Assembly: GCA_019671135.1 (NCBI GenBank)
Contig: JAHRHY010000009.1
Span: 2,170,001-2,234,000, forward strand
Reading direction: 5' to 3'
Length of the DNA stretch: 64,000 bases
Origin: Linnemannia hyalina
Taxonomy: Eukaryota; Mortierellomycota; Mortierellomycetes; Mortierellales; Mortierellaceae
Shown here: piece after piece, positions 24,065-36,235 of the stretch
Position numbering within the stretch: position 1 is the first letter of the stretch
Layout: each line of letters begins with the position of its first letter
Position numbers and translations under genes: made by a program
The notes under the pieces: model-generated
Told to the model about the DNA's origin: nothing
Database searches by the model: none
Seen by the model: only the letters and a program-made list of their open reading frames with translations

Positions 24065-24571
24065 GGTACTCGCTTTGTTGTGTGTGTGTGAGAGAGAGAG
24101 TGTGTGTGTGTAAGGTGTCGTTCAGCGAAGAAAGAGAGAGGGAGAGAGAGATATATATATAGTAGTGATAGGGCGATAAGAGCGTCGTCAAAGGGAAGCG
24201 TGAGAATAGTGAGAAGGTCAACTGAAGCAACTGGACAGGTTGGCTATGGCGGGAACGAAAGAGAGGGAACAAAAAAAAAGAGGTGCACTGAAAAAAATGG
24301 AGGGCGATAAACAACAGTCACGTTCATTTTGTGTATGAAAGTATCACTGCCAGGGTGCCAGGACGCTTGTTGCTCACCTCCTCCTTCGCACAGGCAACAT
24401 TCAGGGACAGGGACAAGTAGGACAGACTGCTGCTGCATCACCAACAATCTCATTCTATTCTTGACAAGGGCACAACAACGCACACACCTTCTCAAACAAC
24501 CCGGGATTCCCTCTACCACATTACATTACATTACATCTCTCACACACGCGCCTTAACTTCAGCAGAAACCA
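24065..24571. promoter_or_regulatory. Divergent promoter with GT/GA microsatellite
   Basis: This 507-bp region lies between the oxygenase and TFIIIC-like genes. At about 24079-24150 it holds alternating (gt)n and (ga)n runs, ending in a TATATATATA string at 24151-24160 close to the minus-strand start. The + side is CA-rich up to the ATG. Confidence 0.5.
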
Positions 24572-27500
24572 ATGGGCGAAACACGTCCGGCGCGCTCGGC
24601 CGCAAAGAAGGGCGCCTCCAAGATAAAGACCAGCGCAAAGAAACAAAGCTCAAAAAACTCGGACATCGACATGGACTCTGATAACTACGAGCCAGCACCC
24701 GACAGAGACGACGACGACTCGGACGAATATGTCGAGCCACCAGAGGACAAGGACAACCGTCATAACGACGACGAGGACGACGAGGACGTGAATATGGAGG
24801 TGGACGAGGAACTGGACGAGGATGAAGGCGTCAAGCCAAAGAGACAACGGCGGCGCAAGCAAACCAACAACTTTACAATTCCTTTGGAGGAGATGAACCG
24901 ATTGTTGAGCACGCGCAACAACACCGACACACAGATCGAGGGAGGAAGCACAGTCAACGCAACAGTCGCAGGGACAGAACTCAGTCTTGAACGGATGGGC
25001 GGAAAGGACGTCGTCGGTGCCAAAGTCAGCGCAGCGGGAGATCCCAAGCCGAGAGCCCAGAGGTCGCGCCCCAACAAGCCCATGCACAAGAAGGGTGAGA
25101 TGAACAGGTCGGAATTCATCCCATCCATCTGGAAGTCTTCGTATCAGGGCCCCACTCAGGCGGATATTCACCATGTCAGCATGCAACCGGAATGTCTTAC
25201 GACGCCCGTCTATCCAAATATCGCTTCCAACATCAAAGACTTTCGCATCATTACGTAAGTATGCAGCATAAGTTGTACAGTTCTCTGTGTCTTTTTTCAT
25301 ACGCTGGATAATGACTAACCAGTGCTTTCTAATGTTGCACATTAGCGAGCCATCTGCCTTGGACGAGTATTTCCCAGTTTTGACCACCACTAGCATCCAT
25401 ACAAGAGAACAAGACATTGACATGCGCACCATGACCGCCAAGTACATGGGGTCGACAAAACGTAAGGGAAAGAATCGGTCATTTAGAAGTGTGGCAAGCA
25501 AGGTGCGGAGACTATGATACTGGTCTAACGAAGTCGCCGCTCGATATTCTTTCGACATAATAGAGACCGGCATCAACGACTACTATATTTTGAACGCAGG
25601 ATTCTCGGTGTGGGCCATGGACTGGTGCCCTCTCTCGAGCCATGCTAATTCGCCCAAGGATAACATGGACTATGTCGCCATCGGAGGATTCCCAGATACT
25701 GCCGAGAATTGTATTGCACGCGATCAGCTATACCCACTTGGTAAACAGGATGCACATCCCAACATGATCCAAATCTGGAGCATGAACTGCAACACCAACA
25801 ACCAAGGTGAGCTTCAGGGCAACCCTGAGACCTACCTATCGCTTTGTATCCTGCATGCGTACGGTGCGGTTCTCGACCTGAAATGGTGTCCGACTGGAGG
25901 CCACATGGATGCCGTAAGTGCAGGCGGTGTCGATATGCTATGAAAGAAGGGTTCGCCAGAAGAGGGAGTTATGATTAACCAGGTGTACTTTTGACATGGT
26001 TTGTTTTGTATTTTAGGGTTCTTCGAGTGGAGATTTGACCAGACTCGGTATTCTCGTAGCGGCTTTCAGCGATGGTACCATTCGGATATTCAGTGTGCCA
26101 GAGCCAAAGAGCCTGCGAGCGCACCTGAGCATTGGGACTCCCGAGGACTCATCACCTGAACCTGTTTACAGTAAGTGTCCTGGCCATGGCGGGCGAGTGA
26201 ATCGGCTATTGGCGAACTTTTGATTTGCGGAATAAATGTTGCAGGTTGACCGATGACTACACTAAACCTTCCGTTGATCTTTGTATCCAATGTAGTCGAG
26301 TTTCCAGAGCCATTTGCGACCATAAGGATGGGCGATATCTGCTTCATGTGCATCAACTGGGGCACATCAGAACGGCTCGCTGCAGGACTGACCAACGGAA
26401 CGATCGCTGTGTGGGACATGAAGCTCATGTTGAGCCAGACCAAGGAGACTTTGGCCGAGAAAGACTCTGGTATGTATGAAATTGTTGGCGTTCATCGCCA
26501 GTTGACCAATGTCTTTTGGATCTCGTACGTACTTACCCCCTATATGTCTCTCTTATATATGGTATATGAAATTAGAGTATCTGGATCCGATCCATGTCCC
26601 TCAGGTTCACGACGTCAGTGTACGGTGCGTAGACTGGCTAAGGAGCGTGGACCCAGCAGAGGTGCCTTGGATTCTGGCCTCTTCTGGTTACGATGGCCGC
26701 ATCAGATATACGGATCTTCGCGACATCTATGTCCAGATCGACATCAAGACCATCCTCGGCGTGCCTATGGCATCCCTCTTCAACCCATGGGCAGAGGCCA
26801 TCGTCTATTGCGATTTTGACTTTGGAGGCAAAATGGACCAGCTTTATCTGGAATCGCGAGGCTTTCGTCTGTTCAACGCGAAGGGGACCATTTGGGACTT
26901 TTCTTCTTCAGATTACCAACCATTTGTCGCCGCTGCCATCTCGGACGGAAGAGTCAAAATCTGCAACCCAGCCTACAAGGCTAAGCGCGGTTATGTAAGT
27001 TTATGACTGCCATTTGTATCAGTTCGTGAATCTAATTCAAAAAATGGCATCGGTGGCGTGAGCGAGAAAATCTAACCAGCGGTTGTTACACTTATAGGGC
27101 TTAATCCAAAATAATATCTATCAGGTGCAAGAGAACACAATGGATGCTGACGGGTCCTCTCAAATGGAGCCGACTTCATCGTCCAGTCAAGCAGAAGAGG
27201 AAGGAGGTGCTCAACGGTCCTCTTTTACATACAAGGAGGGCGAGGAGAGAGAATACGTCTCCAAGTCTGCAGGATACCTCTCTTTTTACGGTGCAAATGT
27301 TGCTGTTCAAAAGGTAACCTTTTAGACTGTGGTACTTGTGCTTCGTTACGCGTGTTATTTTTGAAGAATGAAGGAGACCGGCAACTAACAATTAGTATGA
27401 ACCTCTAGGTGCAATGGTCAAAGTGCTTTCACTCTGCGGCATGGCTGGCGTCTGGATCGGCAGGAGGACTGGTCAGGATCGACAATACGATGCTACGGAA

Positions 27501-28863
27501 GGAGGAAGGAGGAGAAGGCAACAAGATCACTTACCAACCGGACGCTTACCTTCTAAAGAAGCGGGTGGCCAATGGTGGTAGTATTGGACCGGATGGGGAA
27601 TATGTTCCAGCAAGAAAGGGTCGACCTCCGAAGGAAGGAGGACCTCGACGTTTGAGAAAGGGAAAGAACGTCAAGAGGGCCACTGCCAAGGCCAAGGTAA
27701 CTTCTCGAAAAGGAGCCAAATCAAAATCGGCCGCCGACGATCATGATTCTGACGAAGACGAACCGGAAGCAGAGGATTCTGGGCACGACGACGAGGATAA
27801 TGAGGAGGACGGTGATGCTGGCCAATCTAGCGGCACACGGGGCCTGCGCGATGAAGATGAGTTTGTGGGACGCACCAAGGACACAGGTTCATCGAATGGT
27901 GAGAAGCGGGCCACACGATTGTCGACTGGCCGACTTGCACCCATCTTTGCCAGAAAGTCGTCAAAGACTACTGCGGCTTCTGATGAGGATGAGGGTGAGG
28001 GAGACGGGGAGCAGGGGGAAGACGATAATGAAGAAGAAGGAGAGAGTGGGGAGACAGGGGCTGAGGGGGCGTCGTTGCCATCCAAAAAATCGACACGGAA
28101 ACCTGCTCGCGCCGCAGTAGCAGCAAAGCCGTCGAAGAAGGATCCTCCGAAATCACCTGGCAAACCTCGAGGACGGCCTCGAAAGAATCCGCCCCTTGTC
28201 GACCCTGTCACGCCCAATCAAACTCTACTCTCAATGATGAGGATCTCGCAGCCAGAGCCTTCAGCAACGGATGAGATTGATGTCGCTTCCAAGGATACGT
28301 CGTCAGTCGATGTTGAGCTGGCTGAGGCGACGGTGGAAGAGAGAGTTATGGCCGCGGTGGCAACTGGGCCGGTTATCTCTACTGCGCCTATGCAAGCTAC
28401 GGCAACTACAGCGACAGCAACTTCCAAGATGAGTGCGGCGAGCGTTGCGGCGCCCAAAAAGCCCAGAGGAAGACCACCCAAAGCACGGCCTGCTGCAATA
28501 GAGACAGCGACAACGACGGCTACTGGTGGTTCAGGTGGTGTGCCGGCTTCTGTGGTAGCGTCAAACGAGGCAGCAACAGCGCAAGGCACTGATAATGGCG
28601 CAGCTGCAGGCTCGACGACGGATAATCGAGAGGCGGATGTGCAGCGGGAGGACGATCCGCGCAGCCAGTCGAGTGAATCGGCGGTCTCATCACGTGCATC
28701 ATCGGCGGCCCCGGAGGCAGCAGCAGCTGTAGCAGGCGCCAAGGCACCAGCGACTCCTGGCAAGAAAGGAGCAGCAGCACCGCGGATGGCGAGGAAGCGC
28801 AATGAGGAAGAAAAGTCCAAGGCCACGAACCGGACGCTGACCGATCTGTGGGGCAAAAAATAA
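24572..28863 (+). CDS. WD40/AT-hook protein, TFIIIC subunit-like (TFC6/GTF3C2 type)
   Basis: Eight exons fit in phase: 24572-25254, 25346-25461, 25600-25913, 26017-26170, 26296-26469, 26576-26994, 27098-27313 and 27409-28863, giving 1176 residues. The N-terminus is acidic and basic-patched (nuclear). The centre is a WD40 propeller: VWAMDWCP, LDLKWCPTG, AFSDGTIRIFSV, INWGTSERLA with GTIAVWDM, VRCVDWL with YDGRIRYTDLRD, AAISDGRVKI and AAWLASGSAGGLVRI. This arrangement and the acidic leader resemble the tau91/GTF3C2 subunit of the RNA polymerase III factor TFIIIC. The C-terminal 400 residues are disordered and carry three AT-hook-like cores (KGRPPK, RGRPRK, RGRPPK), which would add minor-groove DNA binding. 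The WD40 and AT-hook calls are firm; the subunit name is a family inference. Confidence 0.7.
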
Positions 28864-30937
28864 GAGCAACGCCAAGGATGCAAAAGCCAAGCCTGGAAAA
28901 GAGGTTTTTTTTTTTTTTTTTTTTTGCCACCACCACCCAACACCATCCCACTCAGTTGCACGCCCATTCGCTCAATCACTCAATCCAAACCCCACTCTTT
29001 CCATTAGTCGCATTTCTCTTCTTGTTTTGAATAATACATAGTCGATCCTTCTTACTGTCGACTTTGGTATCAAGCCCATGTCGCGCTAATCTAGCAGTCT
29101 TCTTGTCTGCTCAAAGTGCAACTCCTTTTTGTTTCCCCTGGCGTAACCTGTCACTGTGCGATAGAGCGTAGTTTCATTACTGTACGAGTCGCGCTTTTGC
29201 CCTCCTTGCCTTATTTGTTTGTGGTACTATGTGAGAAATGAGGCGGGTTATCAATCTTTTGTTTTTTGTTGTTGTTTCTGGAAAGCAAGTCAGAGAGTAA
29301 GTCGACCAGGCTAAGTTGCAGCATGCGCCGTCCATCTTTGTCGTGAGAGCAGCAGGGGTATAGAGTCTCCATTCCATCTATGCTTGCGTTTTGTGTTCGA
29401 CCGCTGTAGAGAAGTGAGAGAGTCGAATCAAAACGAGGCGAAAAGACAAAGGGATGCTCACACAGTTTTTTGTTCTGTTTGTGTTCTTTTGGAGGATTGG
29501 CAAAGCGGATTGTTGGGCCATGAGTGTCTAGGTGGGGGCGAAGCAAAGTAGGGTGAAGGAAGGGGAAGTGGCCTTCTTTTTCGTGGATGTTGGCACCCTT
29601 TTGGTTCCATAAGCTTTGTAGTCCAAAAGGACAAAAGCCAAGAAGTGGCTTTTGGAAGAGACGCGTCATGGGGCTGGACTCTTTTTCTCCTTTTTCATCG
29701 AACAAATCGAGAACACTAAGCTCAACCATGGAACTGCATAATAACTGGTCACTATAGCGCTTGGCAACCAAGCAACCATTGCCTTTGTTCACCTGCCTTT
29801 GCCCTTTTCTTCAAGAATCCAGCAAGTTCTGGTTATCGTTCTCCTTTGCACTTGGATACAGGCCATGATCATCAATATCACCCACCATGACGCACCAATG
29901 AAGGGAAGGGAGAAAACACAGGAGCATAAAGGAAGGAAGGACACCTTGATGTTTGTTTGTGTTCGCCGTCATTTGGCGACAAGACGTCATGGTGAGTATC
30001 TCATTTAGAATGAGGCGTAGTTAAGCAGCCAGGACCATAGGTAGGAGAAAGGACCCGGGCCATCAATGTGATCAGGTCTCTAGTTTATGATAAAAGGTAA
30101 ACGTCGTGCAGAAGGATATCATTGAGTAACCAGGAGCCGTGACGACTTGTACAGTACAGTGCAGTACGGGAACGACCAAGAAGAGCAAGGGGGTGTGTCT
30201 GGTCGCTTGACGCTAGGAATATAGATAGACCATACCGGCATTAGCATGAGCATGGCGTACCTGTGTACCTATCCAGTCAGTCCACAGCGAGTCAGTCGGT
30301 TCAGATGCATTGAACCAAAGAAAAGGGACAAGGAGAGAGAGAGGGGGCAGAGAGCAGGAGCCAATCAGAGCAAGGCCACGCACATTATTAGCGCGATTCT
30401 TATATAAAGACTAAAGAGTAGTAGTGGATTGAATCAAAGTCGACGAAGGTCAGAAGACAGTCACCTGCGTCGACTGATGAAAAAAAAAAATTGCCCCCTC
30501 TAGGACAGTGACAGTCGACAGGGAAATGAGCACCTCTCTCTGCCTCTCCCTCTCTCTGTCTCTCACTCATACGGAGATATTATTATATTCTCAACGTAAT
30601 AAATAATAAATAAATACCTTTGGACACGCACGTCTCCTCTTTCTTTCTCTCTTCTTTTTCTGTCATCAACAATCGTTTTCACTCGCAACACACACTCTCT
30701 CTCTCTCTCTCTGTCACTCTCACTCTTACTCTTACTCTCTTCCTCTCCTCGGACTTCTCTCTATTCTCCCTCCCTCCAACCAACCAACAACTTCGCCCAC
30801 ACTTCGCCCTCGACTCCGCTTCTCTTCCTTCTCTTCCTCCTCTTCTCACCGCAGTTAACCCATCTCTCTCTCTCTCTCTCTCTTCCACAACCAACTTCAC
30901 ACAACACACAACTACACCCACATTCATATTAACCAAC
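28864..30937. other. Intergenic region upstream of ATG8
   Basis: About 2.07 kb has no supported gene. A T-run follows the TFIIIC-like stop (about 28903-28925). A 193-codon minus-strand frame (29211-29792) has no recognisable family or splice context. The promoter-proximal part holds a CCAAT box, a TATA box and (tc)n runs. Confidence 0.55.
30361..30408 (+). promoter_or_regulatory. CCAAT and TATA elements of the ATG8 promoter
   Basis: CCAAT at 30361-30365 (within gagccaatcagagc) is followed 36 bp later by TATATAAA at 30401-30408, a standard CCAAT/TATA arrangement. The start codon is 530 bp downstream, implying a long pyrimidine-rich leader with (tc)n runs near 30695-30715 and 30863-30882. Confidence 0.55.
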
Positions 30938-31838
30938 ATGGTCCGCTCAGCTTTTCAGCAAGAACATACCTTTGGTACGCTATCTTTTCTTTTCTTTCTT
31001 TTGTCTCGTCTTTGCTGACAAAGAAAGCAGCAGCAACCAAGCAAAAGTCTCTTGGCGTTTTCTTTCAAGAGCACATCCTAACCAGTATTCCTTTTCTTTC
31101 TCAACTACAATAGAGAAGCGCAAGGCAGAAGCAGAGCGCATCCGCCAGAAGTACCCTGACCGCATTCCCGTAAGTGACCCCTTCTGTCCTCTGGACTCGA
31201 GAAAATGCCTTGGCAAAACAAGCAACCTATCCACCATGTCACCACTTGCTCATCCTATCTTCTCAAAAGCGGCATTTCTCGTGGACTAAAGGAAATCAAA
31301 GCCACTGCAGGTCACCAGATTGAATGACCATTTCGCCATCACACTAGACACATCAATCCAATTTTCCACTCAACCCCCTCTATCTGAACGAGGATCCATC
31401 CACACACACATGCATTGCATGTATACCCCATCAAAATTATCACCACCCGCCAAGAAAAAAAAACAACAACGTCCAGTGTACTACCTCACACACATATTCA
31501 CATGATATGAACACCTTCTAACCACCCTACTTCTATTTTAATTGCAATAGGTCATTTGCGAGCGCATCGAAAAGTCAGACATTGCCCAGATCGACAAGAA
31601 AAAGTACCTCGTCCCCTCGGATTTGACTGTCGGCCAGTTTGTCTACGTGATTCGTAAGCGCATCAAGCTCTCCCCCGAGAAGGCCATCTTCATCTTTGTT
31701 AACGAGGTTCTCCCTCCCACAGCGGCCTTGATGTCGTCCATCTACGAGGAGCATCAGGACAAGGATGGCTTCCTCTACATCACCTACTCGGGCGAGAACA
31801 CCTTTGGCGCAGATTTGGAGGCTTACGAGTCCCATTAA
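30938..31838 (+). CDS. ATG8: Autophagy ubiquitin-like protein ATG8
   Basis: Three exons (30938-30974, 31114-31169 and 31551-31838) encode 126 residues. ATG8 is conjugated to phosphatidylethanolamine on autophagosome membranes. The spliced product has the family order: [19 protein letters not shown], then PVICE, the hydrophobic pocket [12 protein letters not shown] and a C-terminal ENTFG. G117 is the residue exposed by ATG4 cleavage, and nine residues (ADLEAYESH) follow it, longer than the one-residue tail of yeast. The second intron is 381 nt, unusually long for this window. Exon 1 has only 12 codons. Confidence 0.96.
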
Positions 31839-32323
31839 AGAGTGCCGAGAAGTTTGCTCTCTCTCCTGCTCTTGTTCTCTCTCCATCACTCCTTCATTGG
31901 CTTTCTCTGTCACCTTTTGTCTCTCGAGATGCTCCTGATAAAGAACAGAACAAAAAATCAAGAACATACTGCAACCAACAAAGGCATAGCGTGCTACTTG
32001 TACGTCCTTCTTTTGCATAACTTCTTTTTTCTTGCTTTCCTTTTCTTTTGTCCAACGGGTCAAAGATGCTCATCTACCTTGTCCTTTTGTAATTTCTTGT
32101 ACCATTTGCTTTCTTCTTTTTTGCTTCCCTCCTGTATTATCATCCATTTGCTTCACCTTCAACCCGCCTTCACAACTAGAGCATGAAGCGCTCCTTCCCC
32201 TGCCATCGGGCCTTCTTTTTTTTTTTTTGCTTTTTCCGTAATAAAAAAACATTTAAAAAACCAAAACATTTAATAATTTCATTATGAAATATGTAATGGA
32301 CGCGTTCTAAGAGAATCCACCGC
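31839..32323. other. Convergent 3' region
   Basis: This is 485 bp of T-rich + strand sequence between the ATG8 stop and the end of the membrane-protein gene, with a poly-T run at about 32217-32228 and aataaa at 32240-32245. No gene is seen. Confidence 0.5.
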
Positions 32324-33472
32324 TCAAGGTGCCATTTCTTGACCAAGCTTGGTCAGACCCTCTCCTTTCGCAGAAGTACCACTGGTGGAGGCATCTGCTG
32401 GTGTTGCTGTCTCCTCGCCGACGCGTTCCCCAGCCTGGATGACGGCCTCGATGTACTGATTGGCCTCCTGGGTCAAAGTCTCGACGTCTATCCTGCTCAG
32501 AGCCAAGTCGCGTGCCTCCGTGTACTCGGTGTCCGACAACAACAGTCCGTGCTCAACCTCGCGTCTCTTCCAGTACTCGACAAACTGCTTCCTCAACAGG
32601 GGATCTCTCAAAGACGCCACTCTGGCCAACTGCAGGGCACGGTGACGCTGAATCATGGCCTCTTGAGCCTGGCAGAGATCGTTCAAGATCTCGACCTCAC
32701 CGCGAGGACCTGTAGACCTGCCCGAACGATAGATCAGGCCCATCAATGTCAAAGCCATGAGGGCCAAGGATCCGTGTCGCACCGCATAGGCGCCTCTTGC
32801 TCCAACAAGAATCTGATCCTGCTTGACTAGCGTCGACAGGTTGGAGGCCTCGGAGGACGAATGCAAGACCGAGTATTCCAGAAGAGCCAAGACGACCAAT
32901 CCTGCCGCGCCCCAGGTCCTCTGACGGTTCAGGTGCGATGTCTGGCTGGTGGCCATACCGAGGAGGATGGCCATGCCTGCGTAAGAGGCCAGGGCACTAG
33001 GAAAGAGATACATGAGATAGTCGTTTCTCTCGGCGCAATGGTCACAGTTGATGAACGCGTCCTGGCCATAGACGATATAGACAAGCCGACTCTCCATGGA
33101 CTTGAACTTCTCTCGCATCGAGTCTGGAAACTTTTGCAAAAAAGTCGGGTCGGTGGCTGTGCGTTCCTTCCAGGACTGGTGGAGGATAAAGTTGGGACAG
33201 TCGGCGGGAAGGGAGAGGGTCTTGAAGACATTGGGTTGGCTGTAGAAGGTCAACTGGGCCAGGTGGAAGACGGTCGCAGCGGAGAGGAGGAGATACATGA
33301 GCTGGTTCCATTTGTTGGGCGGTTGCTGTTGCCTGTTTGAGCTCTGCTTGTTGTTGAGTCTTTGCAGAGGAGAAGGTGGGGGTGCCTTGGCGAAGAAGGA
33401 GCGGACGGCCTTGATGATGTATGGGAATCCGATGACAAGCAGGACCTGGATGATGGACGAGTCGAGCATCAT
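32324..33472 (-). CDS. Conserved multi-pass membrane protein, function unknown
   Basis: A single exon of 382 residues. Hydrophobic segments lie at about 7-23, 56-76, 151-173, 187-203 and 233-248. Between the second and third is a soluble loop ending in YIVYGQDAF and a CDHC pair (143-146), which looks like a conserved metal or disulphide site. The C-terminal 130 residues are charged and helical (EILNDLCQAQEAMIQRHRAL, then EYWKRREVEHG), followed by a low-complexity tail. I do not recognise a named family with confidence; the layout resembles uncharacterised fungal membrane proteins. Two ATGs lie side by side (33472 and 33469). The upstream open frame to 33904 reads like a pyrimidine-rich leader and is excluded. 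Confidence 0.7.
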   Translation of the reverse strand: MMLDSSIIQVLLVIGFPYIIKAVRSFFAKAPPPSPLQRLNNKQSSNRQQQPPNKWNQLMYLLLSAATVFHLAQLTFYSQPNVFKTLSLPADCPNFILHQSWKERTATDPTFLQKFPDSMREKFKSMESRLVYIVYGQDAFINCDHCAERNDYLMYLFPSALASYAGMAILLGMATSQTSHLNRQRTWGAAGLVVLALLEYSVLHSSSEASNLSTLVKQDQILVGARGAYAVRHGSLALMALTLMGLIYRSGRSTGPRGEVEILNDLCQAQEAMIQRHRALQLARVASLRDPLLRKQFVEYWKRREVEHGLLLSDTEYTEARDLALSRIDVETLTQEANQYIEAVIQAGERVGEETATPADASTSGTSAKGEGLTKLGQEMAP

Positions 33473-34087
33473 TGTTGTCACTCCTTGCGTTGCTTCGTCT
33501 TGTTGAGGTTGGTTGTTGGCAAGAGGAGCTTTGTTTCTCTGTTGGTGGTGAGGTGGCAGGCAGCGACGGGTGTTTGGTGAACGAGAGAGGAAAGAGGAGG
33601 GTGAGAAAAGAAGAGGAAGAGGAAGAGTAAGGGAGGAGAAAGAGAAGGGGGAACAAGGGATATGGTGTGAGTAGGGGGGGCGTTGTCGAGAGGAGAGAGT
33701 TGATGAGCGTCGAGGTGAAGCGACGAGAGATGAGAGCGAAAAGAACGACCGACAGACGTGGTCGAAGGTGAGCCGATTCTTATGAATGTGAAAGGGGTAT
33801 GAAAGGGAAGGAGGGGGGAAAAGAGCAAGAAGAAGGGGCGTGAAAAATGGAGGAATGAAAGTGGCTTTGCATTCCCAGAGGAAGAGGAAGGATGCTGCAG
33901 CCATATATTTTCCTTCTTCTTTTCCCCCTCCATTCTTGGTCTTCTTTCATTCACTCAATTCGCAAGGACGACAAAGGACAAGGGACAAGGGGCAAGGGAC
34001 AAGGCGACAGGAGACCAACACATAGAACAACACTCAAGCACATACAGGAAACACCATCATCTTCAAAGAAGTAGCAAATGCATCCTC
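33473..34087. promoter_or_regulatory. Divergent intergenic region
   Basis: This 615-bp region lies between two outward-reading genes. The minus-strand leader is strongly CT-rich (G/A on +, 33565-33860). Near the + gene, gggacaagg/ggcaagg direct repeats occur at about 33980-34005. No TATA box is clear. Confidence 0.45.
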
Positions 34088-35492
34088 ATGGAAGACAACT
34101 GCCTGGAGTCCCTTCCATCTCCACCCACGACCTCTACCACTCCTACGACCACAACTACAACTTCAACTACATCAACAAATATTCGGCCATCGACAGCTGA
34201 ACATGCCGCTACAACAAATATAGCCGCAACTGGGTATAGTCCAGAGTGCCAACAGCAGCCAGATCAACTAGCGGCTTCACCAGCCAACAAGCGCCACCAT
34301 GATCCGCCTTATGATTGGCAACTCTTGTCGCAGGAGGAACTTGACCGTATCGCCTATAACTCGCGTCGACAAACAAAGGCGAGACAAAGGGTATGCATGC
34401 ATTGACCGCTCAATTGCCATCCCTGTTAAATATTGTTCAATTGCAAAGCTTATACATACTGGAAACTCATGCTGTGGTGGTGTTGACTATCAACTGGAAT
34501 AGGCGAACCCCCCGAAGTGTGCGCATTGTCCAGAGGCCAGGTTCACTTCTATGGCCATGCTATCGACACATTATCTTTCAAGACGACATCTCGCCCGAGT
34601 CCGAAAACAAGAGCAGACTCATGGCCTGGGGCAGGATCAGGCACGAAGTGCTGATACCGAGGAGCAAACGACACAGTCACGAGCTATATCGTCTTTGCAA
34701 GGCACCTCCATCTCCGTCGCAGCCAGCAGCCCTCATCACGATGTTGCCATAGAAGATGCTGTCGCCGCTTCCGAGAGTAACCCTACTACCCAAGAACATC
34801 CAACAAGAGCAGAGAAGACAGCCATTCAGAGGAAACGGAAACATGAGCGTGACCGGAAAAAAGCGAGAGCTCATTCGGAGAGGCAGTTGAAGCCAGGTCA
34901 TGGTGTTGTAAGCCAACGCGCCCAGGGTCAGGAAAAGATGAAAGAGGATGATGAAGCGGCAGCGTCGACGAGTAAAGAGATGTTGGGGAATAAACACCAT
35001 GATGACCACAAGGACGATGAAAAGGTCCCGACCGCTCCGTCTGACCCAGCAGCGCAACTCGTCCAGAGAGATGCCTCGAGTCCACTTGTGTCAGGAGGCG
35101 ACATTGGAGCACCCATAGCGGTAGCAACCCCATCGATGTCCAATACCACCCACCTTCAACAGCGACTACAACAACCACAGCAACAAAGGTGGTATTGTTC
35201 GATATGCGATTCAAGCTGGCGGCAAGAAAGGGCTTGGAAGGGTCATTTGCTCAGTGCACAACACCTTCGACACACTTTGGCCACCATGCAGCAGATGGCC
35301 CCAGATATCCAGCCGTATGGGCGGGTGGACGTCATGGCCTCGATGGACCCGTTTGGATGGGGCACCGGTGTAGGGGTGGTAGAAGAAGAGGAGGAAGAAT
35401 CGGAGGGTGAGGATGAGGATGACGATGACGGCAACAACGTGGAGGGCAAAGCAGGGGATGACGATAGTGACGATATGGAAATGAGCGACTGA
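34088..35492 (+). CDS. Two-finger C2H2 zinc-finger protein
   Basis: Two exons (34088-34390 and 34503-35492) encode 430 residues. Finger 1 begins right after the splice: C-x2-C-x13-H-x5-H (CAHC ... THYLSRRH). Finger 2 is C-x2-C-x12-H-x5-H near residue 325 (CSIC ... GHLLSAQH). Both have the x5 His spacing and Trp/aromatic pattern of matrin/U1-type fingers, which often bind RNA or structured nucleic acid. The linker is charged, with a basic block (QRKRKHERDRKKARAH) fit for nuclear import. The tail ends in a poly-Glu/Asp stretch. Function is not known; RNA-linked nuclear roles are most likely. Confidence 0.7.
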
Positions 35493-36235
35493 GTGGTGAA
35501 TAAATTCAAAAGTACATATTCCTGACTCAATACAAAATAAACATTAACAAAACGGCGAAAATATGACTGTGGCTCAACTCCTTAACGGCCAGCAGAGACG
35601 TCTGGGATCTTATCCCATCTTTGTTGGAGGGGAGTGGATCTCCGACATTGGTTGACAGTCATGACATGACTAGGGGTGGAGTGGGAAGAGGTAGAAAAGG
35701 GAAGAGGTGTTGAAGGAAGAAGGAGAGGGATCGTCGATGGTCATGAAATAGCATTGGGGAGGGACGATATTTTATGGTATTGACAGACAGGGCTGGTGCG
35801 TGGAAAAGTTCTCTTTTTAGTAAAAAACAACAAACAAACAAAGCAACAAACAAACAAACAAAAAAACATAAACAACGATGTCGAATGAGATGGGACAGTG
35901 AGCAACAAAAAAAAAAAGAACACTTGATGCGATCGTCTGAAACAAACCGATAATCTTTTTTTTTTTTTTTTTTCTTTCTGTTGTCGTCGTCCTTGCTTGC
36001 TTGAATGGGTGGATGGGGTATGAAAAGGATATTAACCCTACAGGAACACTCTCTTTCTTCTTCTTCTTCTTCTTCTTCTTCTTCACATCTTCTCCCACCC
36101 ATCAACCATAATACCCCTTCCCTCAGCACTACCTCACGTTCACTCAAGAGGAACAACCCATCACACGCAAACATCCCTTCCACCAACCTCTCCACAACTC
36201 TCACATCAAACACAAACACATACACACACAGCAAG
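35493..36235. promoter_or_regulatory. Region upstream of the permease
   Basis: This 743-bp region begins with the C2H2 gene's 3' tail (aataaa at 35536) and then runs into the permease promoter. It holds caaacaaa repeats (35826-35865), a T18 run (35957-35974) and a (ttc)n microsatellite (36055-36083) in the leader. The frame is open from 36005 in phase with the permease, but it encodes low-complexity Ser and lies within the leader. Confidence 0.5.

Noticed and set aside
29211..29792. 193-codon minus-strand frame in the ATG8 upstream gap
   Set aside because: No recognisable motif, no splice context and no homologue I know. It may be chance in a 2-kb gap.
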